Made by a program: the position numbers and the translations under genes. DNA of 64,000 nucleotides from Mercenaria mercenaria (taxonomy: Eukaryota; Mollusca; Bivalvia; Venerida; Veneridae), in assembly GCF_021730395.1 (NCBI RefSeq), contig NC_069362.1:66047501-66111500 (forward strand), read 5' to 3'. Shown here piece by piece: positions 37,145 through 49,794 of the stretch (position 1 is its first letter; every line of letters begins with the position of its first letter). Below the pieces are notes generated by a model. That model did no database searches, had not been told where the DNA came from, and saw only the letters and a program-made list of their open reading frames with translations.

Positions 37145-37549
37145 TCAGTTTTTCATCGTCGAAAACATATTTGAACTCGAAATAAACAGAAATCCCACAG
37201 GGGTCCGTAACGGAGCAAGGGTATATGGAGATTTTTGGAACTTCGTCAAATCGTTCAAAAGGTCCCTTTTGATGTTGTCTGAAAGTGTCAGTATATGCCT
37301 CTGATGTAGATGTTTCCGTATTTGAGAGTTGCAGACCTTAACAAATGTTGATTCTACGGATGCGTGAAAGGGCCACCACACGTTAATACGTTTTATTACG
37401 TTACAGGTAGAATATAAGAAGTTAGAAATAGAATCTAGTCTAAAAAATATCTTCAGTTGTTTCATACTGTTCTTTCCAAGTAATCTCAAACAAGATACAA
37501 AAAGTTGGAAGTGAAATTTCCGTGAAAATACAAACAAAATCATCAACAA
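37145..37549 (-). other. Unassigned 134-codon open frame
   Basis: The longest non-repeat open frame between gene 3 and galactokinase. It has no recognised domain; a WWPFH stretch and a basic-histidine part (RKHLHQRH) stand out. No convincing splice link to the candidate exon at 37747-37853 was found, although that exon lies just upstream on the same strand. Confidence 0.2.
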
Positions 37550-37746
37550 GACTCTAATAAGAATTGTACTTTCCGTGTAGATCTACGCTAAAAGGCCGAG
37601 TCTGATGAAGGAAATCAGTACAGTTCTCAACAAGACCAGAAACAATCACCGAAGAAAGTCGTAAAATTGAATCGGGTTATGCACTTATTGCAGCCACTTA
37701 AGTAACACAGGCGACAAGAGGATCAGTATGGCCGTAAGGCGCTAAC

Positions 37747-37853
37747 CTGATATTGACCGCGGACCCTGAATGTATGCCATGAAACACTATTATATAACTT
37801 ATTATAAATACTAATAGTACCAAAACTGCAAAGGACAGAATCCTGTAACCCAT
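37747..37853 (-). CDS. Candidate signal-anchor exon
   Basis: ATG at 37851-37853 opens MGYRILSFAVLVLLVFII and continues hydrophobic to about residue 24, then HGIHSGSAVNI. It ends at ATCAG/GTTAGC, an acceptable 5' splice site leaving phase 2. A short N-terminus plus one span is the start typical of type II Golgi enzymes such as glycosyl- and sulfotransferases. The rest of such a protein was not found, so this may be chance. Confidence 0.25.
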
Positions 37854-38169
37854 CCAAAATAACCAGAATCGGGCAATATAACCGGAGGTTGGCACTATAA
37901 CTGGCTATTAGACCGCCAGGGAAGTGTGGCGTCATTTCTTACGTCATTTTACAGTGTCTTCGCGATGAAAAATTCGTAGATTTACTGATTCAAGCAAGCA
38001 ATGGACTAATCATTACAAACAACTGATTTTACGGCAATGTCGTTCCTTGGGCTTCCGTGGTTATTAGATTAGCAGTCCCTAACATACAGATCTATCAGCA
38101 CTCCCAACAAAAATAGATTTTGTCGCACTAATAACCACTTCAGATCCACAAGTGTACTGATCTAGTATT

Positions 38170-38960
38170 ATGAAAGATAACTTCAAAAGATTTCAAGATT
38201 TCAAGATTTTATTCAAGAACTAAAAAAGTTCCATTAAGTGATAGTCGAATAGCCCTAAAAATAGGATCAGTAGAACCATCTGAACCATTCAATCGACTTG
38301 ACAGAGGTGACTGAGTGAGTTAGGTTTTACGGCGAATCGACACAAAATGGTCAATGATATATCGCCAAGGAATTGACAGAGGTACATATAAGGAAGTGGT
38401 ACAGTAAGACGAAGTTTATTGAAGATCCATCAAGCGATGCACGTGAATAAGTCACTGAAACTGTATACTAAGAATCCTGAAGAAGGCCAAGTGAAACAAT
38501 TTATATTAATTTGAGATAGAACTTTACATAGATGCCACAGACCAGGTTTGATCAGATGAATATTCATTACGTGGTTCATACGAATAAGCGCTTCAATATA
38601 TTCTTTTTTTCATTTTTGGCTCTGTCAGTTCCAGAAAGGGGACCAAACGAAACCATATGAAGAAAATGAGTCAGGATTAATCATTTTACAAGAATGCTAC
38701 AGACTAAGTTTGGTGAAGATCCACCAAGCAGCTCATGGAAAGAAGTCGTTTAAATTATGTTTGTATTTTCAACTACAGCGGCCCTAAAAGGGACCAAACG
38801 GAACCATTGAGTAATTTTGGTACAAGTCCTTGCAAGGATCTTTCTGGCCACAACTGGTGAATATCCATCATGTGGTTCATGCGATGAAGTAGTTCAAAGA
38901 ATTAAGTCAAAAGCTAAAGCTAAAAGACGGACGACGGACATGCACCATTCTGAACATGTT
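38170..38960 (-). repeat. SINE tail and degenerate ~150 bp repeat
   Basis: 38311-38375 has GAGTGAGTTAGGTTTTACGG and ATATATCGCCAAGG, a SINE tail in minus orientation shared with 8740-8795. 38400-38960 holds two to three diverged copies of the 180-1785 family in the opposite orientation (AAGTTTGGTGAAGATCCACC, GGGGACCAAACG, GGACGACGGACATGC). Confidence 0.55.
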
Positions 38961-41900
38961 TAAAAGTGGTTTACAAGAGAGCTAAAAAAAGAAGAACTGC
39001 AGTTTTATCTTGTGCATATTAGATCAGTACTGGACTTTTATCCAAATGTTAGTAATTTTCAGTTCATGGCGCGGGGGCTCGAATTTGTGATCCCTGTTTC
39101 ACAGACAGTATAAGAACTAGACCACCGCGTCCGCTGTTAACATCGCAGCAATATGCAGACTGTGTATTTATATCCATTTCTCTGGCAGAACTACAATCCA
39201 TTTTTAAAATTAGTTCTAAATCTATATGAAAAAGTGAAAAACAAAATAATCATTCTTCAATGAAATAGTAGAGCTCTTTCATTGGCAAAATACAACAACA
39301 AAAATACTTTTGAGAAAGTTCTTGTTTTGACGATGACTAATCACCGATCAGGCTTTTTGTGCGAAAGGTTCAACTGATCGCCAATATTTCTTTATCAAAA
39401 CTACTAAATGTATCAAAGTTATCAAAGTTTACACACAAACTGAAGTATCTACAAACACGGCAATTCTTAATATTTAGTTGCAAACTATTCTGGCTGTGTA
39501 AAAATGAAATGGGTCAGTTTACGACGCATGAAACATCTAAAATGGAATTCCTGTACACACCCAACTTGGAAGTTTTCACAGTAAGTTGTCCGCAGACCAG
39601 TAAAAAGATATCAGCTGAAAAAGCGTTTTCATTCACAATAAAAAAAGTAACGCGGTTATATTTACAATGATTTAGCTGCACGGACAGTGGTTGCCTTGGC
39701 GGACGGCCTGGGGGACTGTTTCGAAAGATATCTGCACACATATATTGGGATAAAACAAATATTTTGGAGGCGATTTAAAGTTTGTAAATGTATGTGTAGT
39801 TTATACATATAAAATCGCGCATTGTGTTTAGCAAGTTCCGCAGTTATCGCGCGCGGAAAGTGCCATATTCCGTTTTCCATGGAAAGAGCTGAATTAAACA
39901 TTTCCGTGAGATATCAGATAGTATGCAGCGCATTATTTCAAGAAATTATTAAACGTTTATTTAATTTGAATAATCCCTAAATGGAATTTTGAAATATTGC
40001 TAAATAACCTTCACTCTGCGTCCGAGACTTAAATTTTAGGCAGTCTGGAACACCATACATAAAAAACCTGTCCACACCTAGCACTACTTATATGTGCGCT
40101 AAAAATGGCAACATGAATTTTCTTTTCAGTGAATACAGTGGTTAGACTTGAAAACAGATTTTGAGAGAACTTCTATTCAGTAAGATAATTCTAGTATTTA
40201 ACTGAAACTTTGAACTAGCTTTTCCCATCCATGAGTTTTTAAAATATTAATTGAATAGGAAATATAAATGATACCGAAATTGCAGGTAAATTATCTACCT
40301 TGTTTATTGCCAAATTTCAGCTGTATTTTATTATACATGCAGCTATTTATGTTTAGTTCTTGCAAACTTCACTGTTTGGGCGGTATGGGCCAGTTGCATT
40401 CGAAAGTTTTGGTTTACTATGTATTTGTCCCAAATGAAGTTCTTTCTAAATTCAAGATGGTGAGTTCTAGTACCTTAAAACAGGCAAAATTCAAATATTT
40501 ATTCAACATATAACTTGTTACGACTTTCACTCGACGACAAAAAAACGAGGAATTCATGATCCAGAGAATACAAATACCCAAACCTTATCTCTATATAACT
40601 ACTATCCCTTTCCTGAATGCAAAGTTCTTGTCCCGAAACTGAAACACTTTCCTACTTAATTGGTTCAATTATAATCTTTTTTTTTTTACATTTTTCTCCT
40701 TGCTACAACTAGGAAGATAATTAAATCTATGAATACTCTTAAAACTTATTTTATACTGAACTGAGGTAATTTCATTCATTTACTGTTGCAATATATGAAC
40801 AAGGAAGTCTGATGTAAAGTACACACTAGCTGATAACACTGGCCCTCAGAGTTAAAGCAAGTGGTTCATATATAGGCGATTATTTTAGAAGTCAAAAAAT
40901 TATACAATTAGTTAACGGCGACAGAAATATAGAAAATATAATATATACACGTATTTCTGTGTGTTTTTTGTGAAGCGTCTTATTTGTGAACCAGTGATCT
41001 AATTTTCGCAAAATGTTCTCGAGTTTTGTAAATTTTACAACAAATAACTTGCATGGGCTTCCGATAGATAGATTTATTTAACTTTAAAACTAGGTAAATA
41101 GTTCTGAAAGGACTTCAAGAGATAATTTAGAATATATACGTTCCTTAACCTTCAAAGCATACTTCTTTTTAATATTATAACAAGAGTTGATTTATAGGCG
41201 AACTTTGGACTTATACTTTGTGTAATAGAAATGGTATTTGTTGATTATAGTGCCTAAGCAATGATCGACAGATAAAAAGTGATTATATATTACTGAGTAG
41301 CCTTGTTAATCACAGGGCTTCAAGGTGGTGCAAAAATTTAACCTCAAATGTTCTTACCCATTCCCAAAAAACTACTAGCAACTTTGATTTAACTTATGAA
41401 TGTCGTATTTTTGTCAGTCAGTGCCCCTTTTACCCCACTCTATTCGAGAGTCAGCAATTCACCAAGATCGCTCCAGTTACGTATGGAGGGCTAAGATTTT
41501 CTGAAAAGAGCACATATTAACATAGAAAATGTACAAATACTTTTAAATGTGTCGAAAAACGACGTCCTAGACACTTCATGGTATTGCCTTTATTTTAAGC
41601 CTATAAGACGGAAAGACGCCGTGGTATGTAGTTTTTTTAGTAGTTGATTTTTCTAGTAAAATGACAAATGAGTGGGTCCTACCTAGAAACATATAATAAC
41701 CCCTACTCAACGTACTGACTGGAAATCCGATTGCTTCATGAAGTTTAGAATTGTAAAAAGGCTGCAAGGAATGTTGATTCAATATTTGGTGGGTGCGTCC
41801 GTCAAGTCAAATTATGCCGAATACGGTGCGCGACGTAACTTTGAAGAACATAGCACTTGTATAGTCACATCTGCTTAATAACCAAATCTAAGCTGAACGA

Positions 41901-42170
41901 AAAAAACTATATTTGGGAAAAAAAAGTTTTTTTTCCCACCTCGTTTTTTAAAAAAGAGATAAAAACATGTTATTGACTTCTTGTCTTATTTACATAACAG
42001 CTGGTTATATTTTTATTTCAGTGAGGTTTTAAGCTAAATGTTCATATACTTCAAAGAAGAAGGATCAGTTTCAACGCAATACAAAATTCCAACCATTGTG
42101 TTTAACTTCAAAAAAGCTGAACAGATGTTTACACAACGTAAGTAGGAGGTGTAAAAACTAAATACAACCT
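38961..42170. other. AT-rich intergenic DNA
   Basis: Several short open frames on both strands but none with a recognisable domain or paired splice signals. I see no supported feature. Confidence 0.35.
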
Positions 42171-42540
42171 AATTCAGGTACGTTTAACTGGTTTTGCGTA
42201 ATGAAGAATTCGCCTAAGTATCGGTAGCACAATTGTACTATTATATAATGGTATTTCTATGCCTTGTTGTTGTTATGTTTCTCTATTTTTAACTTTTAAT
42301 AGTTTCAAACGCATGTGTTATAGTTTTAGTTATCCGGTGTTTTTGAGACCTCAGCCAATGTGCTTGGTCCTAAACCAACAGGTAAGAGAATTAAACTCTT
42401 TATAAATGATCTCTGTAAGATGCTTGTTAAAATACATGACAATTGTGCCAGAGATTGTGCATGACACGATATATCGTATCGGTCTTTACACAATTTATTT
42501 TTAACAATTACAACACTATGAAAGAATTCATAGTATAATA
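42170..42540. repeat. Old duplicated segment, copy A
   Basis: Similar in order to 44600-45000: TAACTGGTTTTGCGTAATGA, CCTCAGCCAATGTGCTTGGT, GTTAAAATACATGACAATTG and CTTTACACAATTTATT all have close counterparts there. It is diverged by many substitutions and small gaps. Confidence 0.6.
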
Positions 42541-44489
42541 CACCAGCAACAAAAGAAGTAAAATAACTTACTATAGTTTTCCGCAATTTTCCTTTAAGTT
42601 TCTTTAGAACGTTAAAGTCCCTACACATGTTCTCTATCTCACTGCATGTCACCAAGTATTTAATGTTTTAATCCCCGAAATAATAGTTAATCTCCAAAAC
42701 ATGTTCTAACAAAATTTAAGGGCACATGAAAGCGACATTACACACTTTTAATCTTGTTTCATGGTTGATACTAAAACCAGGTCACGAATACGGTAGTGAA
42801 ACTTGACAGCGTGTAAAGTAAACAAATGACAGAAACTTAATAACTTTCTAATTAACACATCTGACAAAAGCTACATTTTTTTCAGGTGATTGAAAAATAA
42901 ATCAACTATCACCGCGTCAATATTTCATCATGTTGTTCATCTTGTTTTGAAAATTATGCAAATGATAGAATACACAAACACAACAAGATCCGGATACGGG
43001 ACATTTTATAAATATCGTAAATTTTAGCAGATAAAGACAATATTTCCTTATTAGTTTAAGCAGGTAAAATCCATATAAACACACTTTACCTGTAATGTTT
43101 GTACTTAACCCATGTATATATGAAAATATTATATAAATTCACTGAAATCACATTTTTATATACAGTTTAATTCGCACACCTGTCTATGACATGTATGTCA
43201 TGTGTATTGAACACTTTCTTCAAAGCGAGACTATAGCAGTAAATTGTTCAAAGGGAAGTAACTTTCCGTGTAGCAACCATGTTGCTAAGACAAACAAACG
43301 GACACATCTGCGGGACGGATGCAGTTACTATTGATCAAATGAAATGACGTGGGCAGTTGGGTACACCGTAAAATATAATCAATTATAAATGTTCGTCTGT
43401 AGATAGATAAAATAATAGAGTTTCACCTTTGCCCGATCAAAGAGTCGTTCATCCGGGGCAACAATCAATACGTTTGAAGTAGGCCTAAATAGATGTTTGA
43501 GACGTAAACATTTTCTATACCCGTTTGAATTATATACTGAAAATATCCTAAATAAACTTACATAGACATAGACCTAATAATAAAAAATAAAAAAAATAGA
43601 ATATCTAAATAAAAAAAATAAAAACTACGGAATGTGCTGGTAGAAAGATTTGTAGTATTTCCAACGTACGACTTACATAACCGACTTTCTAACTCAAGGC
43701 ATACAACCTACAAATAACATATACAGTAACTTCTACATAGGACATAATAAATTGTACATAATTATGACTTATTAATCCCTAGCTACGACAGACTCTAACA
43801 AATTCCAACGTAGGACTTTGTTATTCCTGCGTATCACATAGTACATTTCTAAGATTAATCTAACTTCTAAGTAGGACTTAGAAGGACATATAGGCCTATA
43901 GGATATGTATATAATTAAGAAATAATAAGTTCCCAAACGTGGTTTAGGCCTATCGTAGAATAACCCGAGTTTTGAGTTCGTATGCGTAAGAATATATCAC
44001 GAAGGCCGTAGGCCTGAGTATATATTTTTTCACATAAGAACGAAAAACTCAGGTTATTCTTGGATGAATTACACTTGGGAACTTATTATTTCGATTCTAA
44101 CACGACATACTTGTATCAACAGTGTTAAAAAAATGGTAACTACTTTTTACGACCGTGCTACGCGCCTGGATCGGATGACGTCATTGCACGCGAGTGGTTT
44201 ATCACAGAATAACCCGAGATAGATTTTGCTCTACATGTATGTTGATTATTTGCTGGTCGTGTTAGAATAACTCATAACATGATACGTATAACTTAGTAAC
44301 TCGTACAGACGACTAACGTAACTATATATACGAATCTGCAATTCCTAGTGACAACATGTAGATCTACATGGTAGGCCTACTACATAAAATTACTAATTTT
44401 AGTAAGTCATACGTACGAGTTAGTATATGTGTTATCTTTGTTACAATTACGCTTTTATATTTCGCAAATAAGTCTGGACAGAGAAACTG
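42541..44489. other. Intergenic DNA with a 168 bp inverted repeat
   Basis: Rich in TAGGCCTA words from about 43480 on. It contains the hairpin at 43922-44089. No gene was recognised. Confidence 0.35.
43922..44089. repeat. MITE-like inverted repeat
   Basis: AATAATAAGTTCCCAAACGT with AGAATAACCCGAGTTTT on the left pairs with AAAACTCAGGTTATTCTTGG and ACTTGGGAACTTATTATT on the right. Arms are about 50-55 bp around a ~60 bp centre. Confidence 0.6.
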
Positions 44490-45000
44490 AAAAATGAAAA
44501 AATACCCCTTTTCACGTGCGCCATTCATGCTTATTCTGTAACTGAAGTGTTTGCATAAAGTAAATCAATGGAGGTGTAGAAAAGAAAATGCAACTTTCTG
44601 TAGGCCTATGATTAACTGGTTTTGTATAATGAGAAAGTCGATCGGTTGCATATTTGTAACTAATACGTGGTATAGGCCTATCTATAGAGATGGTCTATTC
44701 ATTTGATATTTTCATTATCTCTTTGCGTTTGAAACAGGACATGTTGCACGTATCATATTTTGCTATCCAGTGTGCAGTAAATAGGTGATCAGATTTTAAT
44801 TTTGACATCTCAGCCAATTTACTTGGTCCTACATACACAGGTGCGGTTTTTTTTAGTGAGAATTAGAGTATTTTAGGTATAACATACATTTTTAATTGAT
44901 CTCTTGACGTGCTAGTTAAAATACATGGCAATTATGCATGACGGAATACATTGCGTAAGTCCTTACACAATTTATTCGAAACAATTATTATACCATTAGT
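44490..45000. repeat. Old duplicated segment, copy B
   Basis: Partner of 42170-42540. Its left part (ACGTGCGCCATTCATGCTTA) recurs again at about 45555-45600 (ACATGCGCCATTCATGCTTA), so at least part of the unit exists three times in 3.4 kb. Confidence 0.6.
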
Positions 45001-45398
45001 ATACCAGATTTATATAGCGCTTCATGATCAATTTCACGTTCAAAGGCGCTTTACATAGTTCAAATGCAGCCACACAGGGCGCATAATTCATCCTCTACTA
45101 GTACAGACGCAGAGCGATCTGACCAGAGGGACAGAGTGAGACAAAGCCCCCAGGACAGAGAGATCAGAAATTAGATACAGGCTTGTCCGGCTAACTTAGC
45201 GTAGCTCGTTGCGGATAGACAGCCTGGTTCTTTAACGTGCCCAGTGTATAGCACTGATACACGCAAGGATTGCCTGGGTTCCTGACCAGTACACCTCTAG
45301 TTGGGTGGGAAACACTGAAAAGCTGCAGGGGATCGAACCCCCGACCTCATGATTGGAAGGCCAGTGTGCAAACCACTGAGCTATCCGTCCACCCAACA
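44997..45398 (-). mobile_element. tRNA-derived SINE, ~400 bp
   Basis: On the minus strand the head reads GGACGGATAGCTCAGTGGTT, with an A box at about 45372-45383 and a B box GGGTTCGATCCCC at about 45327-45340. The body ends with TTTGAACGTGAAATTGATCA and GCGCTATATAAATC, a conserved ending found in several invertebrate SINE families. It lies between two parts of the duplicated segment. It is not a functional tRNA because no cloverleaf 3' half follows. Confidence 0.7.
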
Positions 45399-45399
45399 A

Positions 45400-46587
45400 T
45401 AAGCTATGTTAAAATCCGCAACAAAAACTGTAAAATATCATTTGCAGGAAATATAATCAAATACCCGGCACAATTCAAATGATACGTATGATTACTAATT
45501 CATAGAAGTTAGTTAAAACAAATACGAAAAAAAAAGAAAAAAATACACCTTTCTCACATGCGCCATTCATGCTTATTCTGTGATTGAAGAATACTACAAA
45601 TGTTTTAACCGTCTCTCCTCTGTATATCATATGACTTGTAACTGCCGTCGCTTTGTGTATGGACTAATCTGCACAACTCAATTTTTATAATCGGTCACCT
45701 AGACTTTTAGAATATTTTATGAAAAAAAAAAATTCAAACAATTATACGATTATTTTATTTGATATCTTACTTAGTTACAGTATGTGAAAGGTCGAGGCTG
45801 GTCAGGCAAACAAATGGAGTTAAACCATAACGAACAGGACGAGTAAAAAATAAAAATAGCTAGTTAAGAACATGTATTACCTGTCCAATTGTTGCACCAA
45901 CTTAAGAAATATTTTTATTAGAGAAGTTACACCCACGACTTTGGTCTACTTTTGGAATAGCTATTATGAAATAGAACATTATATATATTTGTCACACTGT
46001 ATTACGGCACTTAACGCTAATGCACACATTGGATCATTGGGCACATTGAACATTTTGTATTGAAATCTTATGACAATCAGATTTTACCAGCTGAAAAATC
46101 TAATTGCCACAATTTCTTTTGAAATTTGCCGAAAATGGTGACATTTAAAAATGCCGTCCTTTAATTGCAAAGTATTCGGGTCACAAGAAGCAAAAGCAAG
46201 AGGCCACCCAGTGTTTCATCTTTCTCTAGCTTTAGATTGGAACGAGAAAGGTTATTATTATGTAAATCTTCTTTTGATTTGCAGCTTTTAATCATGTAAA
46301 CCTCAAACTTGACCGCGTCCCAAATACACAGAAAACAGTCTATACATTTAATATAGAGTGATTTTTAACAAGTGTAATAATACATCTCTCTCTCTCCCAT
46401 TTATTTTGGAAACAAGTCTTATGCTTAAGACGTTAATGTTATTTTTTAAATAAATACCTTATAAATTCTTCGAATATAACAAAATTGAAAGAAGTTAGGG
46501 CAATGTTTCATGTGTAAGTCCAGGTAGTGCCACATGCATGCACATTTTATTTCAAAGTCCGCATTTACATAAAACAAAGACTTTAAA
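45400..46587. other. Intergenic DNA
   Basis: Contains the partial third copy of the duplicated segment (45520-45600) and a short MPSFNCKVFGSQ frame at 46151. Otherwise no feature was recognised. Confidence 0.35.
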
Positions 46588-46825
46588 TGAGCCGTGCCAT
46601 GAGAAAACCAACATAGTGGGTTTGCGACCAGCATGGATCCAGACCAGCCTGCGCATCCGCGCAGTCTGGTCAGAATCCATGCTGTTCGCTAACAGTTTCT
46701 CTAATTCCAATAGGCTTTGAAAGCGAACAGCATCGATCCTGACCAGACTGCGGAGATGCGCAGGCTGGTCTGGATCCATGCTGGTCACAAACCCACTATG
46801 TTGGTTTTCTCATGGCACGGCTCAA
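46588..46825. repeat. Palindromic MITE-like element, second copy
   Basis: Starts GAGCCGTGCCATGAGAAAAC and ends with its complement. The arms meet around TTTCTCTAATTCC. Same family and length as 23402-23638. AAAT stands on both sides, a possible 4 bp target duplication not seen around the first copy. Confidence 0.8.
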
Positions 46826-46962
46826 ATAAATTTCTCTAAGACTGCTACCTGTGGTCATAATTTGATATTTGCAATTAAAACTGATCACAGGGGAGACGGC
46901 GATGAAAATCAATGTATTATGTAGGAGTTATCCGGAACACGAATTTACGATGTTCTGGTTAG

Positions 46963-47370
46963 TCGATAAACACATACGTGCGCAATGCCAGTCGCTAGTT
47001 AGGTTAGCGACATTCACATACATGTGCAATGCCAGTTGCTAGTTAGGCTGGCGGTACACACATACATGCGCAGTGCCAATCGCTAGTTAGGCTGGCGGCA
47101 TTCACATGCATGCGCAATGCCAGTCGCTAGTTATGCTGGCGATATTCACATACGTGCGCAATGCCAGTCGCTAGTTAGGTTGGTGAAATTCACATACGTG
47201 GCGAATGCCAGTCAGTAGTTAGGTTGGCGACATTCATATAGATGCCGTCAGTCGCTAAGTAGGCTTGCGACATTCAGATACGTGCGCAGTCCTAGTCGTT
47301 AGTTATAGGTTGGCGACATTCATATACGTGCGCAATGCCAGTCGCGATGTCGGTCGATTAAGTTTGTAAT
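46963..47370. repeat. 44 bp tandem array, about 9 copies
   Basis: The unit is about CATACGTGCGCAATGCCAGT + CGCTAGTTAGGTTGGCGACATT. Copies differ by several bases each, so the array is older than the 33, 42 and 53 bp arrays. Confidence 0.8.
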
Positions 47371-47808
47371 TTAGATATACTGTAGCTGTTATACGGAAAT
47401 ATGTCACAAACGTTGACTTAAGAAATAATTCGAGTTATCACATAAATATTTTATAAATTACTAGTCTTATTCGGTGATAAAATGTTATAAATTGTTCAAC
47501 GTTACACTATTGATCTGCAGTGAAATATTTACTATGAATTTATTACTCAAATATGTTTAACATAATCAAATGATAAAGCATTGACCATGATTTATATGTA
47601 CTTTTTTTCTTTTTTTCTTTCTTTTTTTTTGAGAGGGCATGCTTACCATTCGAACTAAAAAGTTGTCAAAGGGTTATCACAGTATGTTTGTTTAGAGAGC
47701 AAAACAGAATGAACAAAATAATATTTAAACACTACCTGGATTTGACGAGATTACAATGAAGGAAATGAAGTTTTATTAAAGATTGTGGGGATTTCACTTT
47801 GTCACGAT
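47371..47808. other. Intergenic DNA
   Basis: A pyrimidine tract (TTTTTTTCTTTTTTTC type) lies at about 47602-47630. No gene. Confidence 0.35.
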
Positions 47809-48050
47809 GTCGATCAGCTTTGTAGATCTGTCTGTCTGCATGGATGCCTGATTGGCTGGCTAGCTTACTGCCTGCCTGGTTGGCTGACTAGCTAGCTTAC
47901 TGCCTTCCTGCCTATGCCTGCCTGTCTGGTTGACTGACCAGCTAGGTTACTGCCTGCCTGTCTGCCTAGATATGCCTGCCTGCCTGCTTGGTTGGCTGTC
48001 TAACTGCCTGCCTACCTAGTTGATTGGCTGGCTGACTGGCTGTTGTCTTT
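47809..48050. repeat. Degenerate TGCC / TGGC-rich low-complexity array
   Basis: Interrupted runs of CTGCCTGCCTG with GGTTGGCTG and CTAGC words. A decayed tetranucleotide microsatellite. Confidence 0.75.
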
Positions 48051-48959
48051 GTTTAGAAAATAAATTTTAGCAATTCCTGTAGATTGCAATTATTTCAATT
48101 TTTGAAAGGAAAAAAATGAAATTACCTTTCTCCTGGTTCGCGGCGTGTTTGGGTTATTACTACCAGGCATTTTTTGAATCTCTTCACCTTATATCCATTT
48201 CGTCATATTTATGTTTTCAACCATTCATAAAAAATCACAAGTCAACGACAGTCATGTATTCCTCCACAATGCCACATTATACATATTTATTATATATCTT
48301 ATAATTTTTTGAAACTGTACACCGAAAGAAGTTGACTTCACAACGAAATAATCCTTTATTTTTAGTGTGTTTGCTTTTAATTGACCCGTTTGTTATAAAT
48401 AAATATCAAATTTTGCTACTAGTTTAAGAATGCGACATTGTATAAGATCTCCGTTTGTTCATGTATATATACTAGTATATATCATGGTAATATATACTTC
48501 ACCAGTTATGATTGAACGGCCAGATATACAAAGCTTAACGAATATTCGGTTGACAATTTGCAGGATTAACAATGAAATGACCCGGAACTTTAACAATGTT
48601 GTGTACATTTGTTTGGATTATTCCCAAGGGCAATACCTCCTTAATACCGACCAAACCTTCTTCTAATTATCTTTATTTTAACTGGACGAATACCAGTGTA
48701 ATAGGGTTTAATACGTTACTATCTAAAACTCTTTGTGATTTTATCTGTACTTTTTTATTATATATCACATGTACTTTAAACACTAACAAGAGTCGATTTT
48801 TTTTCAGACAATGATTTTCTCTGCATTCATTTTGACCAAACCGTAGTTTTTACGAAGATCTTCACGAATTTTAAGCTAAATACAATTTATATATTGACGA
48901 TCTTAGTGGTATCTTTAGAACACGTTTTTTTTTTCAATTTTTTTTTTAGCAAAACTTAA
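48051..48959. other. AT-rich intergenic DNA
   Basis: No supported feature. The short open frames have no recognisable content. Confidence 0.35.
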
Positions 48960-49612
48960 CCGAAGGGACAATGGAGCTAAAATAGATACCTCAAAATGGA
49001 GATATTCATCAAATTTTGTCAATAGCATCATGGTAAGCTCCTCCATGTCTTAGGTTTATTCTGCTAGAGCTAAAAAGAAAAAAAGGAAATATTTGAACGA
49101 CGACGTCTGTAATTAACTGCTTAATGGATCTTCACCAAACTTGGTCTGTAAAATCTTAAAATGGCTCTCTCTCTTTGTTCAAATCGGGACGCTTTGACCT
49201 TAGCGCAAAAAAAAAAAAACACAAAAAAAAACAAAAAAAAAAAAACAACAGAATTACCTTTAAACGACTCCTTCTAATGAACCACTTGATAGATCTTCAT
49301 CAAAATGTATACATCATCATTATAATTCCTCTCTTCATTGTTTTAAATGGGCACTTAGCCTCCCTTTTTCGGGGGTGGGGTTGGGGGATGTCACACAACA
49401 AAATTGAAAAGCTTGAAACAACTTCTTTTCATGAAGAGCTTGACGGTTCTTTCTTAAACTTCTTTTTAATTGGGTCTTTTGGACTGTCTAGTGTATTTTT
49501 ATACTAAACTCATTTGTGACCATACATGATTCAGTGTGTCGTACACATATTGAAGGTTAAACAGTCAAGGTCAGATGAGCAACGTAGGGCCATAATGGCC
49601 CTCTTGCTTATT
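48960..49612 (+). repeat. Degenerate repeat with the shared closing phrase
   Basis: Copies of GGATCTTCACCAAACTTGGT (49126) and relatives, an A-rich run at about 49207-49248, and the closing phrase GATGAGCAACGTAGGGCC with a GGCCCTCTTG tail (49575-49606). It is the same closing type as at 4090 and 8532. Confidence 0.6.
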
Positions 49613-49619
49613 TTGAATT

Positions 49620-49662
49620 ATCTCGAGCGGTCGTCTTATTATCAAGATCGCTCGAGAGAATT
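49620..49662. repeat. Small hairpin
   Basis: TCTCGAGCGGTC pairs with GATCGCTCGAGA across about 15 bases. Confidence 0.5.
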
Positions 49663-49794
49663 CAAATCGTGTGTGTCCTAACCATAGTTGCAGTTATTCT
49701 GGTAGAGGGACATCATGTTGTCACTTCTAACAAATTATTCTTCTCATTGGTTTTAAGAAGAAGATTCTTTGGTTGTCTGAGGAATAAAAATTCT

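Noticed and set aside
42326-42655. 109-codon minus-strand frame
   Set aside because: Lies on an old duplicated segment whose partner does not keep the frame.
45320-45398. tRNA gene
   Set aside because: SINE head; no matching acceptor stem and followed by a SINE body.
46963-47370. CRISPR-like array of 44 bp
   Set aside because: Continuous tandem repeat with diverged units, no spacers.
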